Source: Stomorhina lunata
Lineage: Eukaryota > Arthropoda > Insecta > Diptera > Rhiniidae
Assembly (NCBI GenBank): GCA_933228675.1
Contig: OW121742.1
Location: 126,209,983-126,273,982, forward strand
Direction of reading: 5' to 3'
DNA length: 64,000 nucleotides
Shown here: in pieces, positions 59,833 to 64,000 of the stretch
Layout: each line of letters opens with the position of its first letter
Position numbering within the stretch: the first letter of the stretch is position 1
Position numbers and translations under genes: made by a program
Notes under the pieces: generated by a model
The model's input: only the letters and a program-made list of their open reading frames with translations
Told to the model about the DNA's origin: nothing
The model's database searches: none

Positions 59833-60061
59833 CGGGTTATCCATTTCGTGGTATAGGACTGCAATTTGACATCTGTTAAACTAAGTTGTTAAACCAATTT
59901 TTTCTTTTCAGTTGAAAGTCTGACATGGAGGAAAATGGATCGCTTAAGTATCACACATAATGTCAACGTCCGAACTTTATAATAAAGAAGAAATATCATG
60001 AAAAAATATTTTATGTGCTTTATTTACGCTCACTTTTGAAACCGAAAAATGGATAACCCTG
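59833..60061 (+). mobile_element. mariner family B, copy 3 (MITE, ~229 bp)
   Basis: Retains the left terminal repeat (GGGTTATCCATTTCGTGG), the leader with TTTTCAGTTGAAAGTCTGAC, and the transposase start ATGGATCGCTTAAGTATC. It then jumps within a CACACA microhomology to the 3' end (AATGTCAACGTCCGAACTTT). The right terminal repeat is GAAACCGAAAAATGGATAAC then CCTG. TA flanks both sides. A deletion derivative with no coding capacity. Confidence 0.92.
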
Positions 60062-60063
60062 TA

Positions 60064-61435
60064 TTTTTGAATTTGTTTTACATTTGTGAAAAATAAAAAT
60101 TCGTACAAGTTTTGTTAGGATATAACTTTTTTAAATCATAATTTAACAAAAACTCTTATATATCTCAAATGAATGACTTAGGCCTTTGCTTTATAACTAT
60201 ATATAAATTAGCTGCATTTATTTGCAAATCTAGATCAAACCAATACAAAATGTGAATATCTAAAACAGGACTAATTTTGAAATATAACAAAAAAAATCAC
60301 TTCAGAAGAATAAATAGTATTGAACTTTTTCCTTTAATTTGTATTTTTTACTGCACAATTTTGTAAGCTCCCAAAAGCAAGTTTTATTACACTGTTCTGA
60401 GTAACCCAACGAAATTGTATGTCTAATTTGATTAAAGCCCACATTCGAATGCGTGTAATGACATTAATAAAATATTATTTTAATTATTAAATTAAAAATT
60501 TTGTGGTTTTGTCTTATTTTGGTTACAAAATCCTCAAAAAAAAACAAGAAACAAAGACAAAAACCTTAAAAAATCAAGCAACAAAAAATGATAACAAAAC
60601 TTAAAATCTGTCTTTCTAAATCCGTCTTGCTATACGTCGTCTGTCTGTCTGTCTTTAGTCTTTGGCTGTTTAAAACATTAAAGGCAGAAATGCTTTGCTA
60701 ATTTTAAACATCCCATATGATAAAAAAGACTCAAAAAGTTTCTTGAATATTTGTACACAAACATATGTTGATATGTTTGTCTGTCTGTGTTTCTGCTTTT
60801 ATAAGATGCTGTAACATGATTTGCCCGTTGATATTAAGTGTCAAAAAGATTGTGGCACACTTTTATAGCCAAAAATACAAAAATAACACATTTTTATTTG
60901 GTGTTTTGGTATTAAAGTCTAAAAAGAAGAAAAACCAAGAAATTGTTTTGAGGATTTTATTTAAAATCAAGGTCGTTCGTCTTATAAAACCAACTAGTTT
61001 TATTTTGTAAATTTTTAGTCTTTTTTTGTAAATTTGTTTTTTTTTTTTTTTCTTTTTTGGTGAATTCAATTTTTTATGGCAATGACAATCGTGTTTGATT
61101 TGGTTTTACAAAATAGCAACATTTTATTTTAAAGAAATTTTTTGGTATAATTTTTTTGGTCTGCTCTTTTAGCTAATATTGGCTTAATATGCAATTTTAA
61201 TTTTATTGGTTTAATTTTTTTTTTTTTTGGTGTCTATTTGAAAATAATGTTAACACGTTTTTTTTTGTAGAGCGAGAAGATGCTTTTGGCATGCAAATTA
61301 TGATAATTAGTTAAAAACATTTTAAACTGGCTTGAAATAAGCAGGAAGATGACGTAGACTCTTTTGATCTTCTTAAACATTTTGTTTTAATAAAAAAATT
61401 GTTTGCCCAAAAATTTTAAATACAAAATAATTTCT
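60064..61435. other. AT-rich DNA, no gene seen
   Basis: (GTCT)n at 60641-60654 and a shorter one at 60778. Opposed short frames at 60765-61069 are lysine/phenylalanine-rich and unsupported. Confidence 0.55.
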
Positions 61436-62835
61436 GCAGAAAACTTTTTTATGTACCGAAAAATTTTCTATAGAAATACTTTTATGGCCAAAAAGTTATT
61501 ATAGAAACATTTCTAAAGCGAAAAAATTTTCAATAGAAATATTTTTATAGCAAAAAATTTTCTATAGAAAATATTTTATAGCGAAAAATTTTCTATAGAA
61601 AAAATTTTATAGCAAAAAATTTTCTATAGAAAAAATTTTATAGCGAAAAATTTTCTATAGAAAAAATTTTATAGCGAAAATTTTTTTATATAAAATATTT
61701 TATAACTAAAAATTTTGTATAAAAAAATTTTTATAGCAAAAAATTTTGTATAGAAAATTTTTTATAGCAAACAATTTTGTATAGAAAAATTTTTTTTAGC
61801 AAAAAATTTTATATAGAGAAATTCTATAGCAAACAATTTTCTATAAAAAAAATTTTTATAGCTGAAATTTTCTATAGAAACATTTTTATAGCAAAAATTT
61901 TCTATAGAAAAATTTTTATAGCAAAAAATTATTTATAGAAAATTATTTATAGCGAAAATTTTTCTATAGAAAAATTTTTATAGTGAAAAATTTTATAAAG
62001 CAACATTTTTATAGCGAAAAATTTTCTATAAAAAAATTTTTACAGCGAAATATTTTCTATAGAAAAATTTGTATAGCCAAAAATTTTCTATAGAAAAATT
62101 TTCATAGCGAAAAATTGTCTATAAAAAATTTTCTAAAGGAAAATTGTTATAGCGAATAATTTTTGTAGCAAAAAATTTTCTATGGATACATTTTTATAGC
62201 GAAACATTTTCTATAGCAAAATTTTTATAGCGAAAAGTTTTCTATTGAGAAAAATTTTCAATGGAAAAATGTATATAACGAAAAATATTCTAAAGAAACA
62301 TTTTTATAGCGAAAAATTATCTATAGAAACATTTTTATAGCAAATAATTTTCTATAAAAGAATTTTTATAGCTAAAAGTTTTCAATAGAAACATTTTTAT
62401 AAAATTTTCTATAGAAATATTTTTATAGCGAAGAACTTTCTATAGAAAAATTTTTGTAGCACAAATTTTTTATAGAAAAATTTGTATAGCCAAAAATTTT
62501 CTATAGCAACATTTTTATAGCGAAAAATTTCCTGTAGAAACATTTTTATAGCAAAAAATTTTCTATAGAAAAAATTTTGTAGCAAAAATTTTCTTTAGAA
62601 AAATATTTACAGCAAAAAATTTTCTATAAAAAAAGTGTAATAGCAAAAATTTTTCTATAGAAACATTTTGTAGCTAAAAATTATCTATAGAAATATTTTA
62701 TAGCGAAAAATTTTCTATAGACAATTTTTATAGCAAAAATTTTTCTATAGAGAAATTTTTATAACGAAAAATTTTCTATAGAAACATTTTTTATGGTGAA
62801 AAATTTTCTATAGAAACATTTTTATTATAATTTAT
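61436..62835. repeat. 31-bp CTATAG / TATAGCGAAA array
   Basis: About 45 units of TCTATAGAAAAAATTTTATAG CGAAAAATTT (31 bp, with A/T length variants of 29-32). The TTTTCTATAGAAAA dyad is the same core as in the arrays at 24.3 and 51.5 kb. The second motif is TTTTTATAGCGAAAAA. Confidence 0.95.
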
Positions 62836-64000
62836 AATTTATAGCAAATAAGACTTCATGGAACAGTTTTTGAAGAAAAATTATTGTTACCGTAAAATTT
62901 TCCTTTAAAAAATTGTTGATACCAAAGCAGTTTTTTTTAGAAAATTAAAAAAAAAATGTTTTTAAAACGAAAAATTTTCTTTACAAAATTTATACCAAAA
63001 AAATTTATCTAAATTTTTGAAAAAAATTTTCGATAAAAAAATTGTAAGTTTCCAAAAATATTTTAATACCGAGAATTTGTTTTTCTTTTTAAAGAAAAAT
63101 ATTTTCTTTAGAAAAATTTTCGTTAAAAAAAATCCTATAAAAAAAATTTTTCTATAGAAAAATTTTTGTTAACAAAATAGTTTGTATTTTTATGACTAAA
63201 AAATCTTAGGGAAAAATTTTTATTTAAAAAAAAATTTTCTTTATAATAAAATATTTACACAAAAAAAATGATACCAAACAATTTTCTATAGAAAAATAAA
63301 ATTAAGATTTTTCTGTAGAAAAAAAAATTGTAAAACAATTTTTTGAAACAAAAATTTTTTTTTCGAAAAAAATTAAAAGTTTAGTAAAATTTTTGGGTAA
63401 AATTTTTTGCTGTAATTTGGAGAAATTTTCTAAGAAAAATTTTTATTTTTAAAAATGTTCTTTATAAAATTGTCCAAAAATGATTACACCAAAAAATTTT
63501 CTTTAGAAAAATAAAATAAGATTTTCGAGTAAAATAAATTTCTAAATACAATTTTTGATACAAATTTTTTTTTAAAAATTTGTATGACTAAAAAATCTTA
63601 GGCAAAAATTTTTTACAAAAAAAAATGTTGTTCCGAAAAAATTTCTGTATAAAATTGTCTATAAAAAAAAAATTACACCAAAAAATTTATACAAATAGAA
63701 AAATAAAATTAAGATTTTTCAGTAAAATGTATATAAATTTGTTTAGTACAAAAATTTCTGTGTGGAAGAAAAACTTTCAGTAAAATAATTAGGTAAAATT
63801 TGCATTTGTAAAAATTTTTATGACTAAAAACTAAAATTAAGATCTTTCTGTAGAAAAAAAATTGTTTAACAATTTTTTTTTTGTACAAAAATATTTTTCG
63901 GAAGAAAAACTTTTAGTAATTTTTTTGTTTCTTATAAAAATTCTTTAACATTAAATTTTTTTTACACATTTTTTTTTCTAACAAATTTTTTCCTTGTGCA
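62836..64000. repeat. decayed continuation of the CTATAG array to the window edge
   Basis: AAAATTTTCTTTAGAAAAA words at loose spacing, with occasional intact CTATAG (63152, 63286). There is a larger duplicated block: GATTACACCAAAAAATTTTC / ATTACACCAAAAAATTTATA followed by AAAATAAAAT..AAGATTTT recurs near 63260-63320, 63480-63540 and 63670-63730. It runs off the window. Confidence 0.75.

Noticed and set aside
59227..59879. Two similar frames of 62 and 60 codons
   Set aside because: They arise from the ~470-bp higher-order repeat of the ATTATAATGC satellite.

Overview
The window looks like gene-poor, very AT-rich euchromatic or pericentromeric DNA from a higher dipteran. I favour a calyptrate fly (blow fly or house fly type), but that placement is inference. 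It rests on three things: two families of DD41D mariner transposons, decayed non-LTR retrotransposons and tRNA-like SINEs, and dispersed elements that carry GACAGAC/GACGGAC tracts. No host protein-coding gene, rRNA or functional tRNA can be supported. Every open frame above about 100 codons is either transposon debris or the translation of a tandem repeat.

Layout. 1-9.2 kb: AT-rich DNA with a degenerate ~30-bp array (2.45-4.26 kb) and a diffuse GATCATAGTC-rich stretch (7-9.2 kb). 9.24-10.48 kb: complete but broken DD41D mariner. 12.6-13.9 kb: 18-bp satellite built on TGACTCAGC. 15.6-21.8 kb: a transposon graveyard with two RNase H fragments of a LINE, a jockey-like reverse-transcriptase fragment, two tRNA-like SINE remnants, a 66-bp tandem repeat, a (TA)20 tract and a palindromic MITE nested in one LINE. 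22.6-25.8 kb: 31-bp TTATCGATAA arrays, the larger one an inverted (head-to-head) structure. 26.6-33.4 kb: AAAGCTTT-rich DNA with duplicated modules and a MITE nested in one copy of a duplicated element. 33.55-34.9 kb: dispersed element whose GACAGAC tract has expanded into a ~1-kb, 11-bp minisatellite. 36.2-37.8 kb: degenerate A/T array. 39.3-40.3 kb: ~145-bp satellite. 43.57-44.43 kb: second mariner family, copy 1. 46.6-47.4 kb: dispersed element with internal modules. 48.4-52.9 kb: two blocks of a CTGTTATACACAG/CTATAG 31-bp array. 54.5-59.8 kb: ATTATAATGC satellite interrupted by mariner copy 2 and bounded by copy 3, which is reduced to a MITE. 61.4-64 kb: a further 31-bp CTATAG array decaying to the window edge.

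The most notable pattern is that several arrays spread over 60 kb share one design: a ~31-bp unit alternating a TTTCTATAGAAA dyad with a second, array-specific dyad or motif (TCGATATCGA, TTATCGATAA, CTGTTATACACAG or TATAGCGAAA). They look like divergent descendants of one satellite family, or repeated outcomes of one generating process. The transposon copies are all inactive by visible lesions.
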